A stretch of DNA of 64,000 nt from Streptomyces sp. SUK 48 (GCF_009650765.1 NZ_CP045740.1:8160001-8224000); one strand, 5' to 3'; positions 44,148-52,653 are shown, numbered from the stretch's first letter. The notes: a model not told the origin generated them from the sequence alone. Translations and numbers: made by a program.

Positions 44148-44360
44148 TCATAAGCGGTAGTACTCCGACTCCAGCCAGTCCTCCCGCACGAGAACCGGCC
44201 GGGACATCCGCGCGCCACCGGCGTCCAGGGCGATGCACGCCAGCTCGTCCGCGTCGTAGAACACCTGCGTGCGGGACCACCGCTCAAAGCGCCGACTGAA
44301 CCGGTCAGGCGCCAACTGAAGCGCTCGGTCACACCACGTGCCCCAGCGAGATCGTGTCAC
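44148..44360 (-). CDS. Small protein of unknown function
   Basis: A 70-residue frame from GTG 44360: RSRWGTWCDRALQLAPDRFS, VFYDADELACIALDAGGA and VLVREDWLESEYYRL. Codon use and sequence look real, unlike the arginine-rich frames around it. GAAGAACTC lies before the start. No family is recognised; it lies between the ABC ATPase and the crotonase. Confidence 0.5.
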   Translation of the reverse strand: MTRSRWGTWCDRALQLAPDRFSRRFERWSRTQVFYDADELACIALDAGGARMSRPVLVREDWLESEYYRL

Positions 44361-44650
44361 GAGTTCTTCGGGAGCGGCTCCCCATCGTCGATCGACTCCA
44401 TGGGCCGTGTGCGGCGCACCCCGGCTCACACCCTGAACCGGATACGGAAGCCGGGGCACCCGGGCCAGCGTACGGCTGCCCCGCCCGGGTCGGCGTTCGC
44501 CGTGGGACCGGCCCCCGAGGGCGGGGCCCACGGCGGGCGGAGGACCTCGCCGGGCCGCCGATCGGCCGGCTCGCACGGCGACTTGAAGACACGGTCAGGC
44601 ACTCGGCGCGGGACCGCCGCATTCGGGACGCGGCGGACCGGACCGCGTTC
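44361..44650. other. Spacer without a gene
   Basis: About 290 bases between the small protein and the crotonase end. I see no gene or clear signal. Confidence 0.4.
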
Positions 44651-45412
44651 TCAGGGCCGGCGCGTCAGCTCCCGGCTGGACAGCACCGCCGTCAGAAGCG
44701 CCGTGTCGAAGGACGACCCGACGGCCAGCTGGGCCGTGTTGGCGTAGGAGTTCAGCGCCTTCTTGGTCATACGCAGCGCCAGCGGCGAACGCCTGGTCAG
44801 CGGCTTGCTCCATTGCCTGACGGCCGAGTCGAGCTGGTCCACCGGAACGACCTTGTTCAGCAGGGACAGCTCCTTCGCCTTCGCGGCGTCGAAGGCGGCG
44901 CAGGTCAGCAGCAGTTCACGGACTTCGGGCTGTCCCCCTTCCCGCAGCAGCCGGGGGAGGATTCCGCCCCACGCCGGCGGAACACCCAGCCCCAGTTCGG
45001 GCATACGGAAACGGCAGTTGTCCGCCCCCACCCTGAGATCGCAGAGCACCGCCAGTCCCAGACCCGCACCGATCACCTGCCCGTGCAGCCGCGCGATGGT
45101 CACCAGCTCGGTCGCCCTGAGGGCATCGCACAGTCGCTCCGCCTTGGACAGGAGCGCGCTGAGCGCCTCGCCCGTCGGATCCTCCGAGAGAAGCGTCGAG
45201 AACTCGGTGCGGTCCCCTCCCACGCTGAAGTCGTCCCCGGCGCCGGTGAGCACCAGCACACGAATACCGGGATCGGCCTCTGCGGAGAACAGGACGTCGA
45301 GGAGATCGTCGAGAACCTGCCCCGATATGGCGTTGTCGGACTCGGGAATATTCAACTGAACGGTGAGAACGGAAGATTCGAGCGTGACGAGGAGTGTCTT
45401 GTAGCTGTTGAT
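44651..45412 (-). CDS. Enoyl-CoA hydratase/isomerase (crotonase) with an apparent ATC start
   Basis: A 253-residue crotonase: oxyanion loop GAGDDFSVGGDRTEF, second oxyanion GQVIGAGLGLAVLCDLRV, and the glutamate region RMPELGLGVPPAWGG. The natural N-terminus by family length is (M)NSYKTLLVTLESSVLTVQLN, but its first codon is ATC at 45412, with AGAAAGAAG upstream. The nearest in-frame GTG (45517) is inside the P450 and adds 35 unlikely residues. Either a very rare ATC start or a mutated ATG is implied. It follows the P450 by about 48 bases. Codons are less GC-rich than in surrounding genes. Confidence 0.85.
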   Translation of the reverse strand: MNSYKTLLVTLESSVLTVQLNIPESDNAISGQVLDDLLDVLFSAEADPGIRVLVLTGAGDDFSVGGDRTEFSTLLSEDPTGEALSALLSKAERLCDALRATELVTIARLHGQVIGAGLGLAVLCDLRVGADNCRFRMPELGLGVPPAWGGILPRLLREGGQPEVRELLLTCAAFDAAKAKELSLLNKVVPVDQLDSAVRQWSKPLTRRSPLALRMTKKALNSYANTAQLAVGSSFDTALLTAVLSSRELTRRP

Positions 45413-45459
45413 GGGTCTACTTCTTTCTTCAGGCTCTGCGCATCGAAAAGGACCGTCCC

Positions 45460-46713
45460 TCAGCCGACGGCCAACTGAAGTGACGTCATCCGGCGAAAGG
45501 CGATGCGCGGCTCCCACCGAGGGGGCGCGCTGATGTGCAGCCGCGCATCCCGTTTCAGCAGCGAGTTGAGAAGAGCCGTCGCCTCCAGGCGGGCGAGGGC
45601 GTTTCCCAGGCAGTAGTGGATACCTCCGCCGAAACTGAGATGGGCCTGCGCCCGGTGAATATCAAAAACATGGGGGTCGGCGTACTGCTCCGGATCATGA
45701 TGAGCCGCGCCCGTCATGAGCTGGACCATTTCCCCTTCGCGCACGAGTACGCCGCCGACCTCACAGTCCTCCGGTGCCACCCGGCTGATCATGTGTATCG
45801 GGGCATCGTATCGGAGCGTCTCCTCGACCGCTCCGGGCACGTCCTCCGGGTGCCGGCGCAGCCACTCCCATGTGTGGGGACGCTCAACCAGCAGGCGTAC
45901 GCTCGCGGACAGGACGTGCGAGGTCGTCTCCAGAGCCGCGAGGATCATGAACAGCGCGAGGGAATGAACGGCGGCGTCGGCGCGGGCACGATCGGGCTCG
46001 ATACCGTCCCAGGCCCGGAGCCAGGAAGAGATCGGGTCTTCCCCCGGATCGTTCCGGCGCTCCCGGATGACGTCGGTGAAATACTGGCGCAGCTGGGCCG
46101 TGGCGGCATCGGAAAGCGCCAGTTGGCTTCGGGAGGGAAACAGTTCCTGCGTGTGGACCTGATCGTGGGTCAGCGTGCGCAGAAACTCGTGGTCCGCTTC
46201 GGGAAGCCCCATCCATTGCCCTATGGTGATGATCGGCAGCTCGTCGGCGACGAGCGAGCAGAATTCCGCCGATCCCTCACGTGCCTCCTCGAAGAACCGC
46301 TCCGTCAGCCGATCCGCTGTTCTTTCTATGAACGGCCTCAGTCTGGCCAGCGAGTGACGGTCGAAAATGTTCCCGAGCGACTTCCGCGTCATCGTGTGAT
46401 CGGGAGGGTTCAGCATGGGCAGGGAGGCGGCCATCTGCCGTGAAGCGGGTGAATTCCAGCGCGCGGAGTCGTCCTGACCGAGACGCCAGTGAAGATCGGG
46501 AACCCGCCACGATCTGTCACGCAGGACTTGATGGCAGAGCCGGTGGGACGTCACCAGATACCCGCCCCAGGGCGCCGGAATCACTTCACCCAGTTTCCTG
46601 AGTTCCTGGTAGGAAGCCAGGGGGTTTGCCTGCCCCCGGTTGGTACGCAGACGAGAGAAGAGCGGGACGATCGTGTGCCGGCCGACGTGGGCGGGGGAAA
46701 GCGTTGACTTCAC
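45460..46713 (-). CDS. Cytochrome P450
   Basis: A 417-residue P450 with I-helix LFMILAALETTSHVL (acid-Thr pair present), ExxR EETLR, and haem loop LSFGGGIHYCLGNALARLEA. The N-terminal part is typical of biosynthetic P450s (LPMLNPPDHTMTRKSLGNIF). It probably forms a two-gene unit with the crotonase. Codon use has more A/T at third positions than most genes here, a sign of separate origin. The start GTG at 46713 has only a weak GAGAG site. Confidence 0.93.
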   Translation of the reverse strand: MKSTLSPAHVGRHTIVPLFSRLRTNRGQANPLASYQELRKLGEVIPAPWGGYLVTSHRLCHQVLRDRSWRVPDLHWRLGQDDSARWNSPASRQMAASLPMLNPPDHTMTRKSLGNIFDRHSLARLRPFIERTADRLTERFFEEAREGSAEFCSLVADELPIITIGQWMGLPEADHEFLRTLTHDQVHTQELFPSRSQLALSDAATAQLRQYFTDVIRERRNDPGEDPISSWLRAWDGIEPDRARADAAVHSLALFMILAALETTSHVLSASVRLLVERPHTWEWLRRHPEDVPGAVEETLRYDAPIHMISRVAPEDCEVGGVLVREGEMVQLMTGAAHHDPEQYADPHVFDIHRAQAHLSFGGGIHYCLGNALARLEATALLNSLLKRDARLHISAPPRWEPRIAFRRMTSLQLAVG

Positions 46714-47486
46714 TATGCGAAACTCTCTCGTGAGAATGGATTCATGGTCTGTCAGTTCTGTGAGATGCCGTCAGCACCGGCGGAATGCAGGATGAGCGCC
46801 TTCCGGCAGAGATGTGCTCTGTGTGATTTTCAATCCGGCGCGGACCTGCGGGGGAGTGCCCTTCAAAAACTCTTCACGCAACTCGACGTATCCTAGCGCT
46901 CACCCTGGGTGATTAAGTCGCCGGAGAGAAGCGCGCTTCGCAGATCGGACAAGTCCCCTATACGGGGAAGATTTCCCCGTCGGGGTATTAGTGCTGGTCT
47001 ATGGGGGCGAAGTGCTTGCGCATGCCATAGATTCCAACGCATCGATCCTCCTGCTGGCGACGTCGGTGTATGACTTCTTCTCTCCGACGACGGATAAACC
47101 AGGAGTTGGTCCCTAAAGCATGTGACCTATAGGGACCTGCCCTTACGAAATTTTCCCGGTGCCGACGGCCGAGAGCCGCGCCGCGACGACCCGCCCGCCA
47201 CCTGGCACGGCCGGCGCAAAACACGCGGACCCGGGCGGCCGGGCCCGCGTGAAGTCCCGTTCGACGCCGACGGCACGCTGAACAACCCGCACCGGACCCG
47301 CAGAACCCGGACCGGGACAGCCCCGCCTGACGAACCGCCAGGAACGCCACCCCGCCGCCGACGACGCCCTCAAACCCGGACGCGGGTGCCCCGGGGCCGA
47401 AAGTCCCGTCGGCCGCACATTCACGTACCCCGCGCGAAGCCTGCCCCTACGATCACCCGATACGACTGTCACATGGGGCGGGAAGG
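46714..47486. other. Spacer of about 770 bases with dyads, no gene
   Basis: Up to about 47150 this is the least GC-rich stretch in the window and lacks coding character. It contains CCCCGTCGGGG-type dyads near 46955-46985, and GGTCCCTA (47108-47115) with TAGGGACC (47130-47137), a perfect 8-bp inverted repeat with a 14-base centre. It should hold the P450 promoter and perhaps the control region of the HEAT-repeat gene. Confidence 0.55.
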
Positions 47487-48517
47487 CTGGACGGCATCGG
47501 GGACGGCGCACGCGCGGCGCTACGGCTCGCGGAAGGCGCGCCGCTGCGCAGCACCCTTGACACCGCGGGCGCCGGTGACTGGACGCGGGAGTGCGCGAGG
47601 CGGCCCGCCGCCACCCGCGCCTCCTGGCACAGCGGTTGGTACAGCGGCAGCCCACCACCACGCTGCCCGCCGTCCTGACCCGCCTCGGAGAGCCTCAACT
47701 CGCCCTTGCCCTCTGCCACCGCGTCGGGCGCGTCCGCCAGAAGGCGCTGCGCCCGTCGGCCCGCCGCCCCGCCCTGCTGCCGTTGCTCGTGATCCGCTGC
47801 GCCGACTGGGCCGCCCCGGTGCGCGAAGCCGCCCGCCGACTACTGCGCGAGGCCCTGGACATGGACACCGTCCCCGGCGTCGCGCCGGTCATCCTCCGCG
47901 TCGGCCGCCGCGACCAAGGCGCCTTCGCCGTCGATCTGCTCGCACAGGTCCTGCGCCGGACCCCCCACGGACAACTCGCCACTCTCCACACCGTCCCCGA
48001 CCGCGTCGTCCGCCGGTTCGCCTACCGGCAGGCCGTCGAGGATCGGCTGCTCCCTCCCGCCGCTCTGGCCCGCGCGGCCTCCCGGGGCGAGGACACCGTG
48101 GTCCAGGACCTGTGCGCCACCGCGGCGCTCGCAGCACTGGACGAGGAGGAGGCGTACGAGGACGTCCTGCCGCCCCTGCTGTCCGCAGGCAACCCGCGGG
48201 CCCGTTCGGCCGGCGTCACCGGGCTGCGCCGGGCAGGGCGGCCGAAGCGGGCGGAGCCGTTCCTCGGCGATCCCTCCGCCCTGGTGCGCGCGTGCGCCCG
48301 GTACGTCGTACGACAGCAGGGAGGAGATCCGGCGGCCTGGTACCGCGAGCGGTGCGCGGCACCGGACACCCTCGAACTGCCGCCCGGGCCGGCCGAGTGC
48401 GGCAACCGCGCGGACGCCGGCCGGGATCAACGCGTCGCCGGTGAAGACGGCGAGGGCGGCCTCGGAGGGAAGCCTGCCCGGGTGCGACCGCCTGATCAGG
48501 ATGGGGCCGGTCGGTAG
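47487..48517 (+). pseudogene. HEAT-repeat protein gene, frameshifted and with altered 3' end
   Basis: The main frame (from 47591) encodes helical HEAT-like repeats such as PALLPLLVIRCADWAAPVRE, DQGAFAVDLLAQVL and RARSAGVTGLRRAGRPKRAE. About 35 residues of family-like N-terminus (LDGIGDGARAALRLAEGAPL, ending DWTRE) lie in another frame; one base missing near 47588-47592 (GAG-TGCGC for GAGGTGCGC) separates them. After AECGNRADA (about 48420) the repeats stop and the frame runs into foreign sequence, the SDR scrap. It is therefore broken at both ends. No standard start codon is visible for the N-terminal piece. Confidence 0.6.
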
Positions 48518-48578
48518 ATGGCGGCGCGGCGTCGACGCGGATGGTGGCCCCGGTCAGGTAGCTCGCGCGCGGCGAGGC
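48440..48578 (-). pseudogene. Scrap of an SDR gene 3' end
   Basis: On the minus strand the sequence reads SPRASYLTGATIRVDAAPP, the C-terminal signature of short-chain dehydrogenases (normally SYVTGATIRVDGG). Nothing of the catalytic part remains. It sits directly against the MITE-like element, which probably marks an old insertion or deletion. Confidence 0.6.
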
Positions 48579-48580
48579 CG

Positions 48581-48667
48581 CCTAGGGTCTTTCGTTTGGA
48601 TCAGGCCGGATCAGGGTGCGGTGCCAGGGCCCGCGAGCCCGGCAAGATCCAAACGAGAGGCCCTAGG
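48581..48667. mobile_element. MITE-like element, 87 bp, with 22-bp terminal inverted repeats
   Basis: The ends CCTAGGGTCTTTCGTTTGGATC (22 bases, 48581-48602) and the complement of 48646-48667 match with two differences. Each end contains CTAG, which could be the target duplication. The interior has no gene and can fold as one long hairpin. It lies between the SDR scrap and the end of the LysR gene, and may also act as that gene's terminator. Confidence 0.65.
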
Positions 48668-48746
48668 TGAGGGCGGCGGGAGCGGGGCTGGTGATGCGTT
48701 TGGACGGACCGCTTTTCCACGCCCGGCTCTCCATGGGCGCGATGGG

Positions 48747-49622
48747 TCAGAGTTGGAGGTGGCGCAGGGCGTTGATCACGGCGGCGATGGCCGGCTCGTC
48801 GGCGCGTTCGCGGTGGTGGGCTGCCATGAGGTCGACGTGCCACTTGGGCATGTCGCTCACGTCGAGTTCGACCAGGCTGCGGGTGGCGAGGTCGCGTACG
48901 ACCGTGGCGCGCGTGAGGACGGCGATGGCCTGCCCTGAGCGCGCGAGATCGGCTGCGGTCTCGGCGGAGCTGATGCGGTAGACCTGGTGTGCGCGGGTGG
49001 GCGCGTCTAGAAGCTGTTCGTGGAAGAGGTCCGCGCCGCTGCCCCAGAGGTTCACGGCGAGGGGGTGAGCGCTCAGCCGGGCGGTGTCGCAGCGGCGTGC
49101 CGCGAGCGGGTGGTCCGGGTGGCAGACCGCGATGACCGGCTCACTGCGGAACTTGTGCAGCCGTACCTCGGGGGCGTGCGGCAGCGGCAGCGTGATGGCG
49201 ATGTCGGTCGTGCCCGCGGCCACTCGTTGCAGGGCGCTCGGGCTGTGCTGGTCATCGACCACGACGGCGTACCTGAGTGGTTGGAGGGCGCCGATGACGA
49301 AGGGAACGGCCAGCGGCGCGTAGGTGGCGTGGGTGGTCAGGTGCAGGGTGCCCCGGGTGTCGTCCTCTCGGGCGATGTCCAGGGCCCGGGCCGCCATGTC
49401 CAGGCACCGTTGCGCGTGGGGCAGCAGCCGTTCTCCCGCGGGGGTCAGTGACACTCCTCGGCTCGACCGGTCGAGCAGCGGCTGACCGATGAGCCGTTCC
49501 AGCCGGCGCAGGCGTTCGCTGACGGACGGCTGCGCGACTCGCAGCTCGCGTGCTGCGGCGGAAAGCGAGCCGGCGGAGGCGGCGGTGACGAAGACACGCA
49601 GGTCCACGAGTTCCAGAGCCAT
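48747..49622 (-). CDS. LysR-family transcriptional regulator
   Basis: A 291-residue LysR protein: HTH LRVFVTAASAGSLSAAAREL, then VAQPSVSERLRRLERLIGQP, and a co-inducer-binding domain from about residue 90 (GTLHLTTHATYAPLAVPFV). It is divergent from the GNAT gene at 49728, which is its likely target. The 7-bp palindrome over its own start codon suggests autoregulation. Confidence 0.95.
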   Translation of the reverse strand: MALELVDLRVFVTAASAGSLSAAARELRVAQPSVSERLRRLERLIGQPLLDRSSRGVSLTPAGERLLPHAQRCLDMAARALDIAREDDTRGTLHLTTHATYAPLAVPFVIGALQPLRYAVVVDDQHSPSALQRVAAGTTDIAITLPLPHAPEVRLHKFRSEPVIAVCHPDHPLAARRCDTARLSAHPLAVNLWGSGADLFHEQLLDAPTRAHQVYRISSAETAADLARSGQAIAVLTRATVVRDLATRSLVELDVSDMPKWHVDLMAAHHRERADEPAIAAVINALRHLQL

Positions 49623-49637
49623 AGGCGCACCCTATGG
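49619..49637. promoter_or_regulatory. LysR-type palindrome CCATAGG-N5-CCTATGG
   Basis: A perfect 7-bp inverted repeat overlapping the LysR start codon; it contains the T-N11-A pattern typical of LysR sites. A related half-site ATAGCG lies at about 49683. Confidence 0.6.
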
Positions 49638-49727
49638 CCAGCCGCTTTGAATCACGGGGTTCTGTGTGGCCGGCGGTGCCCATAGCGTGCCGGTATGACG
49701 TCCCCGCTTGGTCTGAGGAGCCTCTCC

Positions 49728-50255
49728 GTGTACGAGTTTCAGCTGACGGCTGTCGATCTCGCCCCGGCGACCGCGCATGATCTGCCCGGGATCGTCGCCA
49801 TCCAGAATCACACAGCCGCGACCTCGCACGCCCGATTCGCCACCAGGCTGCTGGGTATGGAGGAGCGGCGCGACTGGTTCGCGCAGTTCTCGGAGTCGGG
49901 CCCGTACCGGATGCTCGTCGCCCGCCGAGGCAGCCAGGTTCTCGGTTATGCGTGCAGCCAGATTTACCGCGATCATGAAGCTTTCCGGGAAACGGTCGAG
50001 GTGAGCGTCGGACTTGCTGAGGGCAGCAGAGGACAGGGACTGGGAACCTCCCTGTACCAAGCGCTCTTCGGTCTCGTGGCCGACGAACCGGTACACGTCG
50101 TACTCGCAGGCATCGCCCTGCCGAACGACGCCTCGGTGGCCTTGCACCGCAGGTTCGGCTTTTCCGACATCGGGATCTTCCGCGAGTACGCCGTGAAGAA
50201 CGGCCGGTACATCAGCTCGTTGTGGATGCAACGGCTGCAGTCCGCCGCGCGCTGA
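49728..50255 (+). CDS. GNAT acetyltransferase, phosphinothricin-acetyltransferase-like
   Basis: A 175-residue GNAT of the PAT/Bar group: ARPATAHDL-like N-terminus (LAPATAHDLPGIVAIQNHTA), EVSVGLAEGSRGQGLGTSLY as acetyl-CoA loop, and NDASVALHRRFGFSDIGIF. It would acetylate a small amine such as phosphinothricin or an amino acid. The start is GTG 49728, seven bases after GAGGAG; an ATG at 49695 lies in the promoter. Its divergent LysR neighbour probably controls it. Confidence 0.88.
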   Translation: MYEFQLTAVDLAPATAHDLPGIVAIQNHTAATSHARFATRLLGMEERRDWFAQFSESGPYRMLVARRGSQVLGYACSQIYRDHEAFRETVEVSVGLAEGSRGQGLGTSLYQALFGLVADEPVHVVLAGIALPNDASVALHRRFGFSDIGIFREYAVKNGRYISSLWMQRLQSAAR

Positions 50256-50388
50256 GTCGGTGATCTCCTCGCGCATGGCCTGGAGCGTGGCCCGCCCCCC
50301 GGCCCCACAAGCCGGCGAGGAGCCGCAGGCGGCCTGCGGGGCGGCAGGTTCTGCCGGCCCGCGCACGGGAACGGCGTCGAGCGCCGAG

Positions 50389-50423
50389 CCGGTACCGGGG
50401 TGAATCACCATGCCCGGTACCGG
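50389..50423. terminator. Bidirectional terminator between convergent genes
   Basis: CCGGTACCGGG and CCCGGTACCGG form an 11-bp stem with a 13-base loop between the GNAT (rightward) and SDR (leftward) stops. Confidence 0.7.
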
Positions 50424-50449
50424 GTTTCCGGCGGGGGCTCGTCGCGCGG

Positions 50450-51202
50450 TCAGATCTGGGCCAGACCGCCGTCCACGAAGAACTCCCCTCCCGTGCTGAA
50501 GGAACTCTCGTCACTGGCCAGGAAGAGGGCGAGGGCGGCGACCTCGTCCGGACGCCCCATCCGTCCGAGCGGGACCTGTGCGATGAGACTTTCCGTCAGC
50601 CGCCGGCGGGCCGCAGGGTTGTCACCCGCGAGAGAGAGGATCCCGGGGGTCTCGACCGGGCCGGGGCTCACGGCGTTGACGCGGATACCGCGCTCGGCCA
50701 GTTCCCCGGCCCAGGAGCGGGCCAGACTGCGGATGGCCGCCTTGGTCGCGCTGTAGACGCTCATCGCGGGCACGCCCTTGGAGGCGTTGGTGGAGGCCAG
50801 CAGGATGACCGACCCTCCTCGGTCCAGCAGCGGCAGCGCCTTCTGGGTGGTGAAGACGATGCCCTTGACGTTGATCGCGAAGGTACGGTCGTAGTCCTCT
50901 TCGGTGATGTCCCCCAGGCGTGCCAGCTCACCGCCGCCCGCGTTGGCGACGAGGATGTCCAGGCGGCCCGCGCGGTCACGGATCTCGGCGACGAGACGGT
51001 CGATGTCGTCGAGGTCGGACACGTCGCTGCGGACCGGGACGGCCCTGTCGCCGAGACGCTCGGCCGCGGCCTTGAGCTCGTTCTCGCGGCGGCCGGTGAT
51101 GTAGACGGTCGCACCCTCCTTCACGAAGCGCTCGGCTATGCCGAGTCCGATACCGGTCGAGGCGCCGGTGACGAGGGCGATCTTGTTGTCGAGCTGTCCC
51201 AT
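50450..51202 (-). CDS. SDR-family oxidoreductase
   Basis: A 250-residue classical SDR: VTGASTGIGLGIAERF (cofactor), NAGGG after LDILVA, catalytic Ser in VILLASTNASKG, YSATKAAI and C-terminal TGGEFFVDGGLAQI. The ATG at 51202 follows AAGGAG by seven bases. The GTAAC-N7-GTTAC palindrome just upstream matches one before the Rrf2 gene, so this SDR is the likely target of that regulator. Substrate unknown. Confidence 0.93.
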   Translation of the reverse strand: MGQLDNKIALVTGASTGIGLGIAERFVKEGATVYITGRRENELKAAAERLGDRAVPVRSDVSDLDDIDRLVAEIRDRAGRLDILVANAGGGELARLGDITEEDYDRTFAINVKGIVFTTQKALPLLDRGGSVILLASTNASKGVPAMSVYSATKAAIRSLARSWAGELAERGIRVNAVSPGPVETPGILSLAGDNPAARRRLTESLIAQVPLGRMGRPDEVAALALFLASDESSFSTGGEFFVDGGLAQI

Positions 51203-51215
51203 GATCTCGCTCCTT

Positions 51216-51232
51216 GTAACCATGATTGTTAC
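51216..51232. promoter_or_regulatory. Operator GTAAC-N7-GTTAC before the SDR
   Basis: A perfect 5-bp dyad with a 7-base centre, 14 bases upstream of the SDR start, repeated with equal spacing at 51747-51763. Confidence 0.7.
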
Positions 51233-51296
51233 GTCTATGGGTGCGGCCGGGGCCGGGTGCTCCGTGGATCGGACGGCCCCGGCCCGCGGTCTGCGG

Positions 51297-51728
51297 TCAG
51301 TGGGCGGCGAGAACGCCGCGCAGGACGTCGGCCAGGGTCGACTTGCCGAGTTCCTGCCGCACCGCGGCCTCCGCCTGGTCGTACACCTCCTGCATGACCG
51401 GCTGGATGCCCCGGCCGACCGGACACTCCTGGTTGGGCAGGGCGCGGTGCAGGGCGAAGAGGGCCCCCGGCTCGACGGCGTCGTACACCTCGAGGAGGCT
51501 GATCCGTGCCGGGTCGCGGGCCAGGACCCAGCCCGCGCCCGCGCCTCGCCGGGAGGAGACGAGACCGGCCTTGCGCAGGTCGCCGAGCAGGCGCCGGATC
51601 ACGACCGGATTGGTGTTCACGCTCTCGGCGATCTGCTCGGACGTGGCCACCGTGCCGCCCTGGCGCCGGTACAGCTCCATCCATACGAGCACATGGGCCG
51701 CGACGGTCAGCCGGCTGTTGGCGCTCAC
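51297..51728 (-). CDS. Rrf2-family transcriptional regulator
   Basis: A 143-residue Rrf2 protein: RLTVAAHVLVWMELYRRQGG, winged HTH with TSEQIAESVNTNPVVIRRLL, the wing RRGAGAGWVLARDP, and the C-terminal part PNQECPVGRGIQPVMQEVYD. Only one cysteine lies in the region where iron-sulfur members have three, so it probably senses by other means (YwnA-like). The start was chosen at GTG 51728, eight bases after GGGAGG. It is upstream of the SDR in the same direction; both promoters carry the same operator. Confidence 0.9.
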   Translation of the reverse strand: MSANSRLTVAAHVLVWMELYRRQGGTVATSEQIAESVNTNPVVIRRLLGDLRKAGLVSSRRGAGAGWVLARDPARISLLEVYDAVEPGALFALHRALPNQECPVGRGIQPVMQEVYDQAEAAVRQELGKSTLADVLRGVLAAH

Positions 51729-51746
51729 CCGCACCACCTCCCAGTA

Positions 51747-51763
51747 GTAACCGTAACAGTTAC
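51747..51763. promoter_or_regulatory. Operator GTAAC-N7-GTTAC before the Rrf2 gene
   Basis: The dyad has the same half-sites and spacing as 51216-51232. The centre also contains GTAACA, giving a third overlapping half-site. It indicates autoregulation. Confidence 0.7.
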
Positions 51764-51914
51764 ATCACCGTCTTTATGCCGGGCGGTGCGGGCGGTACGG
51801 CCGCGGCCGGGGACCGGGGCGCACTCGGTCCGGTTGCCGCCCGGACGGTCCACGCGGGAGGCGTGGGCGGCGTCGCCCCGGCCGCTCTCCGCCTGCCGTG
51901 GGTGTGCGCCCTCG

Positions 51915-52565
51915 TCAGGCGGTGATGGCGGCGACGAGCTTGTCGGTGAGCCTGTCGAGGTAGTCGGGGCCGGTCGGGGTGTGGACGACGACGAGTCGCC
52001 AGTAGAGGGGGCCCGCGAGCAGGTCGAGCGCGAGGTCGCGGTCGGTGCCGGGGGAGAGGTCGCCTCGCTCGACGGCGCGTTCGAGCAGGTGGGTGGCTCG
52101 GCGGCGGCGGGTGTCGCGGACGGCGCTGAAGAGCGCCTGCTCGAGTTCGGTGTTGCGGGCGCTCTCGGCGAGCAGGTCGGGGATGATCTTCGACGGGAGC
52201 GGGTGGCGCAGCGCGGTGGCGAGTTCGGTGAGGTAGGCGAGGACGTCGCCGCGCAGGGTTCCGGTGTCGGTGGTCTCGGGGGTGGCCACGGCGGCCTCGG
52301 ACACCAGGGCGACGGTCATCTCCAGCTTGGACGGCCAGCGGCGGTAGATCGCCGCCTTGCCGGCTCCGGCCCGTTTGGCGACGGCCTCCAGGGAGAGGCG
52401 GGCGTAGCCCGTCGACGCCAGCTCCTCGAAGAAGGCGGCCGTGATGGCCTCGGTCACGGAGTCCTGGAGGACGGGGCCTCCGGGGGGTCGCCGATCGGGC
52501 GCGGGCGCGGAGGCGGGCGCGGGGGCGTCGGGCTGGGGCGCGGGTGGCGTGGGTGAGCTGGGCAT
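51915..52565 (-). CDS. TetR-family regulator
   Basis: A 216-residue protein. A Pro/Ala-rich N-terminal tail (30 residues) precedes the HTH (AAFFEELASTGYARLSLEAV, then AKRAGAGKAAIYRRWPSKLE) and a TetR_C-like ligand domain. It is divergent from the alpha/beta-hydrolase at 52688, with two dyads between them, so it probably represses that gene and itself. Confidence 0.92.
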   Translation of the reverse strand: MPSSPTPPAPQPDAPAPASAPAPDRRPPGGPVLQDSVTEAITAAFFEELASTGYARLSLEAVAKRAGAGKAAIYRRWPSKLEMTVALVSEAAVATPETTDTGTLRGDVLAYLTELATALRHPLPSKIIPDLLAESARNTELEQALFSAVRDTRRRRATHLLERAVERGDLSPGTDRDLALDLLAGPLYWRLVVVHTPTGPDYLDRLTDKLVAAITA

Positions 52566-52581
52566 GCCTTGAACGTACACC

Positions 52582-52600
52582 AGACGGAACGCTTGCGTCT
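52582..52600. promoter_or_regulatory. Dyad AGACG-N9-CGTCT in the TetR/hydrolase divergent promoter
   Basis: The half-site AGACG is shared with the palindrome at 52633-52653, 30 bases away. It lies 17 bases upstream of the TetR start. Confidence 0.5.
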
Positions 52601-52632
52601 CGACTAAGACGGGGCTAACGTTCCCCTCAGAC

Positions 52633-52653
52633 GAGACGGATCCGTTCCGTCTC
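52633..52653. promoter_or_regulatory. TetR operator GAGACGGA-N5-TCCGTCTC
   Basis: A perfect 8-bp inverted repeat 35 bases before the hydrolase start, in the typical place and size for a TetR-family operator. Confidence 0.7.

Noticed and set aside
46988..47350. 120-codon minus-strand frame in the AT-richer spacer
   Set aside because: It is Arg/Gly/Cys-rich with no start signal and crosses two dyads; it looks non-coding.
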